DNA of 30,126 bases from assembly GCF_000142905.1 (NCBI RefSeq), contig NW_013657649.1:364907-395032 (forward strand), written 5' to 3'. Positions 7,978 through 15,867 of this stretch are shown here, in pieces. Both the position numbers and the translations under genes were made by a program. Positions within the stretch are counted from its first letter, which is position 1. Each line of letters begins with the position of its first letter. Below the pieces are notes generated by a model that saw only the letters and a program-made list of their open reading frames with translations, made no database searches and was not told the DNA's origin. The DNA is from Thecamonas trahens ATCC 50062 (lineage: Eukaryota > Apusozoa > Apusomonadida > Apusomonadidae).

Positions 7978-9126
7978 ATGTCTGCTTCTGACGCCCACCC
8001 GCTCTTCCAGCCGCTGACGATCGGCCCTGTGACTCTGCCGAACCGCATTGTCCAGGCGCCTTGCACGCGTGACCGTGCCGACAATGACGACGACCGTGTG
8101 CCGACGCTGCCGCGGATGGCAGACCACTACGCCATGCGGGCCAAGCACGAGTTCGGCCTGCTCATTGCCGAGGCCACGCTGGTTTCGCGCGACGGCGCGG
8201 GCTACATCTGCACGCCGGGCATCTACTCGCCGGAGCAGATCGAGGCGTGGAAGGCCATCACGCAGGCGTGCCGCGAGGCCAACCCGCGGGTCCCGTTCTT
8301 CTGCCAGCTCTGGCACTGCGGCCGCCACTCGCACCGGCTGTTCCAGGCCGACGGCGAGCTCCCTGTGGCGCCGTCGGCCATCCCCATCGGCGGCAAAGAC
8401 GAGAAGCTGGTGCCTGGATGGAAGAAGGTGCCGTACGAGGCGCCTCGCGAGGCGACACTTGAGGAGATGCGCGGCTTCCCGGCCGTCTTTGCTGCCGCCG
8501 CCCGCAACTCGATCGAGGCCGGCTTTGACGGCGTCGAGATCCACTCGGCGAACGGGTACCTGCTCGACCAGGCGCTCCGCGACGGCTCCAACCAGCGGAC
8601 CGACGAGTATGGCGGCTCCATCGAGAACCGCGCTCGCCTGCTGCTCGAGACCACAGTGGCCGTCATCGAGGCCGTCGGCGACTCGAAGCGCGTCGGCGTC
8701 CGCCTCTCCCCCGCCGGCCTCAACGGCGACATGACCGACTCGAACCCTGTCGCCCTCTTCTCGTATGTCATGACCGAGCTCGACAAGCTCAACCTCGGGT
8801 ACATTCACTTTAACGAGGAGAAGCCTGACGACGTCGAGTTCGACTTTGCCCACCTCGCCGGCCAGGCGCCCAACACTCCCATCATCGCCTGCTTCCGCTA
8901 CGACCTCGACCGCGCCACCAAGACGCTCAAGGCCTCCGGCGGCTACGCTGACGCCATTGCATGGGGTCAGTGGCAGGTCGCCAACCCGGACCTGCCCATC
9001 CGCTTCCGCCGCGCCATCGACTCGGGTGAGGAGCCTGTCCTCAACCCCATCGACTGGCCCACGGTCTTTGCCGAGGGCGACGAGGGCTACAACACGTACC
9101 CAACCCTTGACGAGGCCACCGAGTGA
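7978..9126 (+). CDS. Old Yellow Enzyme family NADH:flavin oxidoreductase, 382 aa
   Basis: This is an FMN-dependent ene-reductase of the OYE/12-oxophytodienoate reductase/NemA group, a single TIM barrel that reduces activated C=C bonds with NAD(P)H; its physiological substrate cannot be read from sequence. Visible family features are the N-terminal LFQPLTIGPVTLPNRI, T30 (flavin-tuning Thr of APCT), QLWHCGR, and the signature EIHSANGYLLDQ, which supplies H189 and N192 for substrate binding and Y194 as proton donor. DEYGGSIENR is also present, as is the C-terminal ANPDLP and GYNTYPT. The Arg of the usual (Y/F)GR phosphate-binding motif is Gln here (Q331, WGQ), which may weaken FMN binding. Length is normal for the family and there is no targeting signal, so it is probably cytosolic. 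The ATG at 7978 follows a T9-GTCTAG tract (7946-7960) that resembles a 3' splice site, so a 5'UTR intron is possible. Confidence 0.93.
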   Translation: MSASDAHPLFQPLTIGPVTLPNRIVQAPCTRDRADNDDDRVPTLPRMADHYAMRAKHEFGLLIAEATLVSRDGAGYICTPGIYSPEQIEAWKAITQACREANPRVPFFCQLWHCGRHSHRLFQADGELPVAPSAIPIGGKDEKLVPGWKKVPYEAPREATLEEMRGFPAVFAAAARNSIEAGFDGVEIHSANGYLLDQALRDGSNQRTDEYGGSIENRARLLLETTVAVIEAVGDSKRVGVRLSPAGLNGDMTDSNPVALFSYVMTELDKLNLGYIHFNEEKPDDVEFDFAHLAGQAPNTPIIACFRYDLDRATKTLKASGGYADAIAWGQWQVANPDLPIRFRRAIDSGEEPVLNPIDWPTVFAEGDEGYNTYPTLDEATE

Positions 9127-9155
9127 TGGCGAGCAGTAACACCACCATAGCACCC

Positions 9156-9979
9156 TCACTGACCGGTAAGCGAAGCCCATGCGACTGCAGACATGCCCGC
9201 GGGCCGCGGGCCTGCGCCTGTACCTCCGCCTGCGCCTGGCGCTGCCGACGACGACGACGACGCCGCTGCGCGCGACTCGCCTTTGCTCGCCTCGATGGCG
9301 GCCATCAGCTGCGAGGTGGCCTTGGCCTTCTTGGCCGGCGGGCCATGGGGCTCGCCACCATCTCCGGCCTCGCGGCTCCGCTTGGCCTTACTCTTGCCTT
9401 TGGCCTTGGCCTTCTTCTTGGCCTTGGCCGCCGCCCGCGCTGCCGCCAGCCGGGCCACCAGCTCCTCGCGCTGAGCGTCGTCGGGATCGACAACGATGCC
9501 GTCGGCGTCGAGGTCAAAGCCAGCCGCACAGGTAAAGCATTGCCCGCCAGCGTCGACGTCCCGAAAGGCGCGAGCGGCAAAGACGTGTCCGCAGCGCAGA
9601 GCCACAAACTGCACTGAGCCGTCCATCGGCAGCTGTGTGATGGGGCAGAGGTGGACGACGGCATGCCCGCCGGCGTCGATGCTGGTTGGCGGCGGCTGGA
9701 GGACCACATCGCGCAGATCGCGGGTCTTGTGAATGTATGCCAACGCCTGCGGCAAGGTCTTGAGCAGCAGCGCCTCCAGCAGCGCCTCCTTGTTGAACAG
9801 CCGTCCGTACGGCCCAACCACTGCCGCGTGAGGATCGAGCGGCTGCTGCGAGAGCGCGCAAGTCGTCGCCACCGCCGCCGCTCGCGCCCGCTTGGCCGCC
9901 GCCGCCCGTGCTGCGCTCTCGGCCCCCCCACTCGCACCATCTCCTTCCGCTGCGGAATAGACCCGCCGTCGCCACCCAT
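9156..9979 (-). CDS. RTF2: RTF2 (replication termination factor 2) homologue, with apparent frameshift
   Basis: RTF2 is a nuclear protein with a degenerate RING/U-box-like fold, associated with stalled or paused replication forks. The N-terminus MGGDGGSIPQRKEMVR at 9979 is the family's hallmark start, but it lies in a different frame from the rest. The main frame carries TTCALSQQPLD, GRLFNKEALLEALL, HLCPITQLPMDG, CGHVFAARAF and CFTCAAGF, matching the zinc-binding core, followed by a Lys/Ala-rich tail with KKAKAKGKSKAKR, PPAKKAKAT and a Ser/Gly-rich end. The two frames join at a G7 tract (C7 on the plus strand, 9923-9929): one extra G would restore a reading of normal length. A 47-nt intron with a non-consensus donor is a weaker alternative. 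The stop lies 29 bp from the convergent flavoprotein gene. Family call secure; integrity of the frame uncertain. Confidence 0.85.
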
Positions 9980-11154
9980 GCTGTCCGGCACCGAGTTGTG
10001 TGCGTGGGGTTGGGGGCGCGGCCGAGTCGCTCCTGGCGAAGCAGGCGGCCGCGTTTGAGTCGCGTTTGGGCCCAGGCGTGGTTGGCTGTGAGCTGGCGGC
10101 AGAGGGTGATCGGAGTTGGCTTCGGGGATAGCAGATGGGCAAAGGACGAGATGAGACAGAGTAGAGGCATAGAGAGGGGCGGATGGTGCGTGATGGCTGC
10201 AAAAGGGAGGAGGAGGGGGGGGAAGAGGGGCGGAGAAGAGAGAAAGCGACTGTGCGGAAATTGGAGATCAAAAGGATGTTTTGCCCTGCACTTGTTACAC
10301 GGGGTGCGACGATGATGCGGATGACCAAGGTCTCGGAAAGCAGCCCCACCCATAGATGACCATCTGCTTCCATGTTGTACAAAGTGAGGATGCGACGGGT
10401 AAAGTATCGCAGCCGTGGGAGACGATGCTCTGACTGTGGTCCTCCGCCAGTGCGAGCTGAAATCGCAGCCGGCCAGTCGGTTGCCTCTACCGCGTCAGAC
10501 TGCTGCCGCAAGTATCGATGCTTGTGTAATAAGCTCTCTCAACCGAGCCATTCTGCTTGCTGGCCAGTTTCGTCGTTGTAGTGAGCGTGCTCGCCATGCA
10601 GATGAGGATCCAGGCCCGGGCGAGCGGAGACATCGGCCCGACATCGGCCGTGACGCCATCACCCGCATCTCAGCCCGATGAGAGGAGCTACCACAGCGAT
10701 GACTTGTTCTTCGAGGAGATCAAGACGAGAGAAGAGTACACCATGTGCATCATCCGCCCCCTACACCCCACGAGCCCCAGACCTCCCCCTACTCACCCAC
10801 GGATGCACTGACCTGTCGGCGCAACTCTGTCGTGCGCGTCATCGATTGAGTTGATGAGCGGAAGCGGCAGCGTCAGCACATCGACTGGCTGAGGCTGGAG
10901 TGGATGACCGCGACCGTGGTGATGAGTATCTCTCTCTCACAAACTATCCTAGCTATGGTATGTGTTTGGTGCGGGAGGAAGCGGGGAGGAGGAGCCAGGA
11001 GAGGTCGGTTGGAGGAGGTGGGAGGGGGGTGGGAGGGGGTGAGGGTGAGTCATTGGCGGGAGGTGCTCACGGACGGGACGGAGTGTGGCCGGCATGTGGT
11101 GGACGGGAGCAGTTCCGTCTTGTTTCTGTGGGTGCTGCGAGTGCTGCTGCGCGG
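9980..11154. promoter_or_regulatory. Divergent spacer between RTF2 and glutaredoxin genes
   Basis: This region of about 1.2 kb holds the upstream sequences of both neighbours. Short open frames occur (e.g. 10415-10681 and 10596-10811 on plus, and a long upstream extension of the RTF2 frame on minus), but none starts with a well-placed ATG or shows a recognisable motif. The part from about 10960 to 11100 is very G-rich and could be an intron of the glutaredoxin gene: ATG/GTATGT at 10955-10960 would be its donor and GGGAGCAG at 11112 its acceptor. I see no tRNA. Confidence 0.4.
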
Positions 11155-11541
11155 ATGGCTGCTGTGGCGATGCCCGTGGGCGTGGGCGCGGCGGCTGGGA
11201 TGCGGTCGCTGAGCGACGAGGTCAAGTCCACCATCGAGGAGGAGATCAAGAAGTCCAAGGTTGTGGTCTTTATGAAGGGCATTCCCGAGGCGCCGCGCTG
11301 TGGCTTCTCGGCCAACGTCGTTCAGATGCTGGATCTGGTTGGTGCCGGTGACTTTCACGCCGTCGACGTCCTCGAGGACGACGACATCCGCGAGGGCGTT
11401 AAGGAGTTCTCCGACTGGCCCACCATCCCGCAGGTCTACGTCGACGGCGCCTTTATCGGCGGGCGCGACATCGTGTACTCGATGTACCAGTCGGGCGAGT
11501 TGAAGACGATGATCGGCGGCGAAGAGACTGAGTCTGCATAA
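11155..11541 (+). CDS. GLRX5: Monothiol CGFS glutaredoxin (Grx5/GLRX5 type)
   Basis: Class II glutaredoxins carry a glutathione-bound [2Fe-2S] cluster and hand it on in mitochondrial iron-sulfur assembly. From the ATG at 11155 the protein is 128 aa. It has KSKVVVFMKGIPEAPRCGFS with the single active-site Cys (C49), WPTIPQVYVDG with the cis-Pro and glutathione-binding residues, and GGRDIVYSMYQSGEL. It is a single-domain protein like mitochondrial Grx5, not the multi-domain Grx3/4 type. The N-terminus (MAAVAMPVGVGAAAGMRS) is weakly presequence-like. The same frame continues upstream, and a spliced alternative, exon 10904-10957 joined to 11113, would add MTATVVMSISLSQTILAM and an Arg/Ala-rich segment as a longer presequence. 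Mitochondrial location is inferred from family and this N-terminus. Start uncertain; function secure. Confidence 0.92.
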   Translation: MAAVAMPVGVGAAAGMRSLSDEVKSTIEEEIKKSKVVVFMKGIPEAPRCGFSANVVQMLDLVGAGDFHAVDVLEDDDIREGVKEFSDWPTIPQVYVDGAFIGGRDIVYSMYQSGELKTMIGGEETESA

Positions 11542-11646
11542 ACAAACAATGCCTCGAGATGGCTGCCCAGCACCCCTTGCCGCGCCCCGCCCCTCCCCCG
11601 CGCCGACCCACGTCATTGGGACCAGGACCACGACTGGAGTCACTTG

Positions 11647-11697
11647 CCTCCCTCCCTCCCTCCCTCCCTCCCTCCCTCCCTCCCTCCCTCCCTCCCC
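11647..11697 (+). repeat. (CCTC)n tetranucleotide microsatellite
   Basis: About 13 tandem CCTC units lie between the glutaredoxin stop and the ATG of the coiled-coil gene, ending about a dozen bases before that ATG. It sits in the probable 5' leader or core promoter of the downstream gene, where length changes could affect expression. Confidence 0.9.
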
Positions 11698-11709
11698 CCT
11701 CCGCCACGG

Positions 11710-12342
11710 ATGGCAAGCGAAGAGTACGACGGCCGTGCACTGGCTGCTGCACTGGCTGCAGAGCGCAAAGCCCATGCCGAGCTCCGCGAGTCGTCGCAGG
11801 CGCTTGTCACCTCGCTCCTGGCTCGGGTGGCGGCGGCCGAGGCTGGCGGCAGCGGGCTGGGCAGCGATGGCTTGGTCGGCGATGAGGCGGGTACTGGCAG
11901 GAACGAACACGATGCGGCGGCGTTGGCCGAGCTGGTCGTGGAGCGGACGTATCTGAAGGATGAGGTGGTGCGGCTGCGGGCGGCGGCGCTGGCGGCGGAT
12001 GCTGATGCAAAGCTGCTGACGGCCCAGCTGGAGGAGCGGGTTGTTGCGCTTGCACGTGAGAAGGAGGATCTGGCGGCGGCGTCGGGCAAGGCGCTTGCCG
12101 CGGCCGCGGCCCGCATCGCCTCCCTCGAGGCCGCCGCTGCTGTCGCTCCACCAGAGCGCACGGATCTCCACCGCGCCGAGAACTCGATCGACAATCTCGA
12201 GGTTGCCCTGGCCAACGCCCTCCGCCAGCGCGACGAGGCCCGCACCACCGCTGCTGATCTCCATGTTGAGCTCCAGAACACGCGCGCGGCCCTGGCCGAG
12301 CAGACCGTCATCCGCGAGCGCCTAGAGCTGGAGCGTCTGTAA
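11710..12342 (+). CDS. Unrecognised coiled-coil protein, 210 aa
   Basis: I cannot assign a family. The ATG at 11710 is the first in the frame; the upstream frame is only microsatellite. Nearly the whole protein is predicted alpha-helical coiled coil: alanine, leucine, glutamate and arginine recur in heptads at residues about 8-45, 70-150 and 160-210 (for example LTAQLEERVVALAREKEDL, ENSIDNLEVALANALRQRDE). A Gly-rich break lies near residues 47-65. There is no signal peptide, TM segment, Cys pair or catalytic motif. Codon use is GC-rich like its neighbours, which supports real coding. A centrosomal, flagellar or tethering role would be typical of such proteins but is a guess. It is transcribed in the same direction as the glutaredoxin 168 bp upstream and the J-PPR gene downstream. 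Confidence 0.7.
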   Translation: MASEEYDGRALAAALAAERKAHAELRESSQALVTSLLARVAAAEAGGSGLGSDGLVGDEAGTGRNEHDAAALAELVVERTYLKDEVVRLRAAALAADADAKLLTAQLEERVVALAREKEDLAAASGKALAAAAARIASLEAAAAVAPPERTDLHRAENSIDNLEVALANALRQRDEARTTAADLHVELQNTRAALAEQTVIRERLELERL

Positions 12343-12517
12343 TCTCACTCGCCACCCACCTGTGTGGGCTGCGCCAAGCCCAGCGATGTCATCCCCTCTT
12401 TACCTATACCCCCCCTATCAAAGTCGCACCTCATCCCGTCACGTCTCGCCCCCGATGCCGCCCTCCTCCTGCTCCCCGCTGCCGTCACGACCACGGCCGA
12501 CCACTCCTCGCCAGACG

Positions 12518-13882
12518 ATGAACGCACTGAGACTGGCGACTCGGCTGGCGATCAGACCGAGACCACGGATGGGGTGGATGGTGCCGGGCCTGGCTTTGTG
12601 GGGCGAACCGCGGGCGTGGGCGTCGAGCAGCGCAGGCCGGCGGCGGCGGCGTAGCATGACTGTGTCTGAGGCATATGCCGCGTTGGGCGTCCGCCACGGG
12701 GCAGCGTGGGACGAGGTCAAAGCCGCATACTTTGCCCTCGCCAAGACCCACCACCCGGACGTAGTGGACAAGGAGACTGTGAGCGCCGAGGAAGCCCACG
12801 CTACGTTCCTCCGCCTTGGTGAGGCCTACGCACTGCTCAAGGATGCAGCGGCGGGCGGGCCGGGCGGGCCGGGCGGAGGTGGGCCGGCCAGCTCCTCGAG
12901 CGGGAGCGCCGACGCGGGAGAGGCTGGCGGCTCGGGCCACGCGTGGTGGAATGTGTGGATGCGGCCGGGCGGCGGGCCGGGCGCGCTGCTGGGCAAGGAC
13001 TCGATCCGGGTCACCAACGATCGGTGGGAGTCGCACATCCGCGGCTCCAAGCTCGCGTCCAAGCTCGATGCCTGGATCTTTGGCTCGGACGCCAACACGC
13101 TCATCGAGGAGCTGGTGCGTGAGCGCGATCTGGAGGCTGCGCTGGCAGTGTTTGAGCATCTCAAGGCGTCGCCGGACGCGAGTCCGCCGACTCAGTCGAC
13201 GTACGCCATGCTCATTCGCGGCTGCACGCTCAACATGCGGCGGACCGGGCCCGACACCGACAACGAGGCCGACCCGTACACAGCCTCGCTGCTCGAGCTC
13301 GCCAAGGATCTGTTCAAGGAAATGCAGACAGGGCCCAAGTACAAGCCGTACGAGTCAACCATCCACGAGATGATCCGCGCTCACGGTAAGGCCGGCGACT
13401 TTGACGGCGCCTGGGAGCTCTTCGACAAGCTGCTGTTTGAGAAGTTTGTCCGCCCCACCAACCTCGTCTGCAACTCGATGCTCGAGATCTGCCTCACCAC
13501 CGGCCACCACGCTGAGGCCCACAAGGTCTTGCTCATTCTTGACGGCGCCAAGTCGCTGCTCAAGCCGCTGTACAAGCCCGACTCGCGGACGTTTGGCCTT
13601 GCTCTTAAGAACTCGGTCGATGGCGGCTACTTTGCCACTGTCCCCGAGCAGCTGCGCATTCTCGCCTCTAACCACCTGTTCCCAGACCCGCCTACCTCGG
13701 AGCGCATCGTTACCGCCGCACTGACTGCCGGCGACGTCGACGCCGCCGACGCTATCCTCGCCGCCCTCGATGCGACGGGCGCGACTGCGCTCCCGCCGCC
13801 TGCCCTCGAGCGGGTTGCAGCCGCCCGCGCCCTCGCCCTCACCACTGGCTCTGAGGCCGGAGATGAGAAAACGGAGGTGTGA
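12518..13882 (+). CDS. J-domain + PPR protein, probably mitochondrial, 454 aa
   Basis: The N-terminus from the ATG at 12518 (MNALRLATRLAIRPRPRMGW) is Arg-rich and lacks acidic residues, like a mitochondrial presequence. A J domain follows at residues about 48-110: SEAYAALGVRHGAAWDEVK, the invariant H79-P80-D81 loop needed to stimulate Hsp70 ATPase, then FLRLGEAYALLKD. After a Gly/Ser-rich linker and a WWNVWMRPG region, residues about 190-410 form helical repeats of pentatricopeptide type (STYAMLIRGC, STIHEMIRAHGKAGDFDGAW, NSMLEICLTTGHHAEAHKVL). PPR proteins bind organellar RNA. Combining a J domain with PPR repeats would couple Hsp70 recruitment to RNA or ribosome binding in mitochondria; that role is inferred. 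The frame also runs upstream to 12362, but that part looks like leader. Convergent with ING, 344 bp away. Confidence 0.85.
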   Translation: MNALRLATRLAIRPRPRMGWMVPGLALWGEPRAWASSSAGRRRRRSMTVSEAYAALGVRHGAAWDEVKAAYFALAKTHHPDVVDKETVSAEEAHATFLRLGEAYALLKDAAAGGPGGPGGGGPASSSSGSADAGEAGGSGHAWWNVWMRPGGGPGALLGKDSIRVTNDRWESHIRGSKLASKLDAWIFGSDANTLIEELVRERDLEAALAVFEHLKASPDASPPTQSTYAMLIRGCTLNMRRTGPDTDNEADPYTASLLELAKDLFKEMQTGPKYKPYESTIHEMIRAHGKAGDFDGAWELFDKLLFEKFVRPTNLVCNSMLEICLTTGHHAEAHKVLLILDGAKSLLKPLYKPDSRTFGLALKNSVDGGYFATVPEQLRILASNHLFPDPPTSERIVTAALTAGDVDAADAILAALDATGATALPPPALERVAAARALALTTGSEAGDEKTEV

Positions 13883-14226
13883 CCCCAGCCAATCACAATG
13901 CTGTTGCTGTTTGCACTCGCTCACGTCGAGGGTGACATACGTTTAAGGATCTGTCATTCACCTGTGGTTGTTATATACCGCTCCCCAGTTGTAAGTAGAG
14001 TCGCCACCGCCCCAACTTCCTCTCCTACATTAGCTGCGGCCAGTGGCACAAACATGGGTCGAGAAAGAGAGTTATTCCGTTGTCGCCATAAAGAATTGAC
14101 TTGAAGATCGTCCGAGCGCTTGGAAGACTTGTCATCATCCCCATGTCTGCTACCACCCATTGCCCCCCCCCCCCCTCCCCCCCCATCCCACACCTCGCTT
14201 CACGTACACTTGCAAGGGAATCGATA
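13883..14226. other. Convergent spacer, 3' ends of J-PPR and ING genes
   Basis: This 344 bp spacer contains no open frame with support. It holds C-rich homopolymers (C13 at 14163-14175 and C8 at 14177-14184) and a relatively AT-rich stretch around 13935-13985, which may carry polyadenylation signals. Just downstream of the ING stop, minus-strand GTACGTGA (near 14205-14212) resembles a donor but no partner acceptor is obvious. Confidence 0.5.
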
Positions 14227-15263
14227 TCACTGCTTCTTGCGGCAATCCGGGCAGAACCCTACACACCGACACAACACACACGGTAAGTTTGACCCCAACC
14301 CCCCCAACCTCAACCCCATCCCCCATTCCCAACGTACAGTCGCCAACAGGCGCAGATGTGAGCCCGACGCAGGCGTAGTGGAACCACTCCAGCTCGCAGT
14401 CGCGTTTTCGCAGCCGACCATCTCGCCATACGAGACGCGGCGGCAGTAGCAGTAAACCGGCTCGTTGGGATCGACAGCGACCCGAGCCTCATTGGCCGGG
14501 ATGTCGTAGGCCTTGTTAGCCGCCGCCGGGGCCGGCTTGGGCGCCGGGGCAGCAGTAGCGGCGGCAGCCTCCGACTTGGACGCCGAGCGGCGGCGCTTCT
14601 CCGACGTTGCCGACGACTTTTGCCGCTTGTTGGCCCGCGATGAGTTCTGTGACCGCGACTGTGGCTTGCGCTTGCGGTTGGCGGACGCCCCGTGCACAAT
14701 GGGGACCTCCAGCTCGGCCTCAAACCGCGCCAGGTCGTCGTCGAGACGGCGGATGTGCTTGTCGACCAGCTCGTACGTCTGCATAGCAATGTCGACCTTT
14801 TCGTCCGAGTACTTGAGACATGACTTGAGATGCGACAGAATCTTCTCCACCTTGTCCTTGTCCGGCTGCTTCGACGCCTCGTACGCCTTGCGTGCCTCGG
14901 GGTGGTACTGCTTCTGGAGCTCGTCGATCTCCTCCACAAGCTCGCTCGACCGCGAGTCCAGCTCCCGCATGAGCTTAAAGTTGCGTTCCAAGTCCGACGG
15001 CAGCGACGCCACGCCTACACACCACCCGCACCAAGTGCCAAGCCCATGACACAGCCAATGTCACCGTGAGTCACCACCACACGCCTGCTCTGCTCTGCCA
15101 GCCGAAGCGCTGCGGCCCATCCCAAAAAAATCGGCGCGAGGAACACCGCTGGCGCCAGCACAGCGACCGAGGGACGGGGGGAGAGGGGAGGGGCAGGAAG
15201 GGGAAAGGGGGGGGGGGGGGGGGGTTACGTACAGCCGAGGTAGTCCTCCAGGTATGAGCCCAT
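14227..15263 (-). CDS. ING: ING-family PHD-finger chromatin reader, three exons, apparent frameshift
   Basis: ING proteins tether histone acetyltransferase or deacetylase complexes to H3K4me3. Exons on the minus strand are 15233-15263, 14338-15014 and 14227-14258. Exon 1 encodes MGSYLEDYLG, matching the family start YLE-YLD, and joins to LPSDLERNFKLMRELD. Helical ING domain motifs follow: YSDEKVDIAMQTYELVDKHI, RRLDDDLARFEAEL. A basic Ser/Lys-rich linker has NLS-like runs (NRKRK, KRRR). The C-terminal PHD has EPVYCYCRRVSYGEMVGC, then ELEWFHYACVGL in another frame, and ends CPDCRKKQ after intron 2. The Tyr, Ser, Met and Trp of the H3K4me3 cage are present across the two frames. Summed exon length is 740 nt, one short of a multiple of three; the missing base lies at 14403-14409 (GAAAACGCG on the minus strand). 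Family certain; frame break could be a sequence error. Confidence 0.92.
14259..14337 (-). other. ING intron 2 (79 nt)
   Basis: On the minus strand the donor is GACT/GTACGT and the acceptor is CGGTGTGTAG/GG. Splicing joins GGCGACT to GGTTCTGCCCG and reconstitutes the final PHD zinc ligands (W-F-C-P-D-C-R-K-K-Q, the standard ING ending). The unspliced frame loses this end, so the intron is strongly supported. Confidence 0.9.
15015..15232 (-). other. ING intron 1 (218 nt) with C18 tract
   Basis: On the minus strand the donor is GGCT/GTACGTAAC and the acceptor GGTGGTGTGTAG/GCG. It joins a 31-nt first exon to the main exon and restores the conserved ING N-terminus. Eighteen C (G18 on plus, 15207-15224) follow the donor almost immediately. 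Confidence 0.85.
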
Positions 15264-15294
15264 GTTGTTGACGCCCCCGTGTACCAACACCCAC

Positions 15295-15320
15295 GAGAGA
15301 GAGAGAGAGAGAGAGAGAGA
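15295..15320 (+). repeat. (GA)13 dinucleotide microsatellite
   Basis: Thirteen GA units just upstream of the ING start codon. On the ING sense strand this is a CT-rich tract in the leader or core promoter. Confidence 0.9.
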
Positions 15321-15631
15321 CAGGCGTGTCTTGGTTGAGCGGGCTCACCAATACATACGATTATCAATTGAGTGCGTCGGACTGTGTGTGAGGGCGGAGG
15401 GTCGCATCGGATGGACTCATTCTGTGTGACTTGTGGCTGCGAGGAGGAGACCGAGTCGCATTGTAGCAGGGCAGAGGGGGGAGGGGGGGGGAAAATGGGC
15501 TTGGGGGTGTGAGGTTGTGATGTATGTGTATGTACGCTATGGAGAGAGAGAGTGTGTGTGGGGAGTATGGGATTGATGATGGTCGTGTCATAAGCATGAG
15601 CGTGTGTGTGTGTTTGTGTCTGTGCCCGCGC

Positions 15632-15633
<2 letters not shown>

Positions 15634-15671
<38 letters not shown>
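15634..15671 (+). repeat. (GT)n dinucleotide microsatellite
   Basis: About 19 GT units, preceded by a CGCGCG step, in the middle of the divergent ING/TAF1 spacer. Alternating purine-pyrimidine tracts of this kind can adopt Z-DNA and vary in length. Confidence 0.9.
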
Positions 15672-15674
<3 letters not shown>

Positions 15675-15867
15675 TGGAGGGCCTCGAGCGGACGCAGCAG
15701 ACGGCAGGCGAAGCTGAGTTCAGCCCCGCCCGTAGCTGGTGGTTAGCAAGGTAGCGGGCAACACTTGACGTGGCTTGAGCAGGAGTCGGTGCCCAGCAAC
15801 GACAACTTCTTCTCTGTAGTCGGTGCAGTCGGTGTAGTAGAGGGCGTACCGAAACAGAGGTGGGACC

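Larger units (their letters stand above)
15264..15867. promoter_or_regulatory. Divergent ING/TAF1 promoter region with microsatellites
   Basis: This 604 bp spacer must contain the promoters and leaders of both ING (minus) and TAF1 (plus). It carries (GA)13 at 15295-15320, only 32 bp upstream of the ING start, so as (TC)n in its leader; G-rich runs around 15476-15492; a shorter GA run near 15543-15552; and (GT)19 at 15634-15671. Short open frames across the repeats are not credible genes. No clear TATA box is seen. Confidence 0.55.

Noticed and set aside
9980-10511. Upstream extension of the RTF2 frame to make a 451-residue protein
   Set aside because: The added part has no RTF2 similarity, whereas the true family N-terminus is found at 9979 in a neighbouring frame.
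10596-10811. Small plus-strand frame (about 70 codons) in the RTF2/glutaredoxin spacer
   Set aside because: The ATG context, lack of homology and Pro-rich ending give no support; kept only as spacer content.
15066-15754. Open frames across GA, GT and G/C repeats between ING and TAF1
   Set aside because: They are translations of microsatellites or intron (poly-Ser/Leu, poly-Val/Cys) without domain content.
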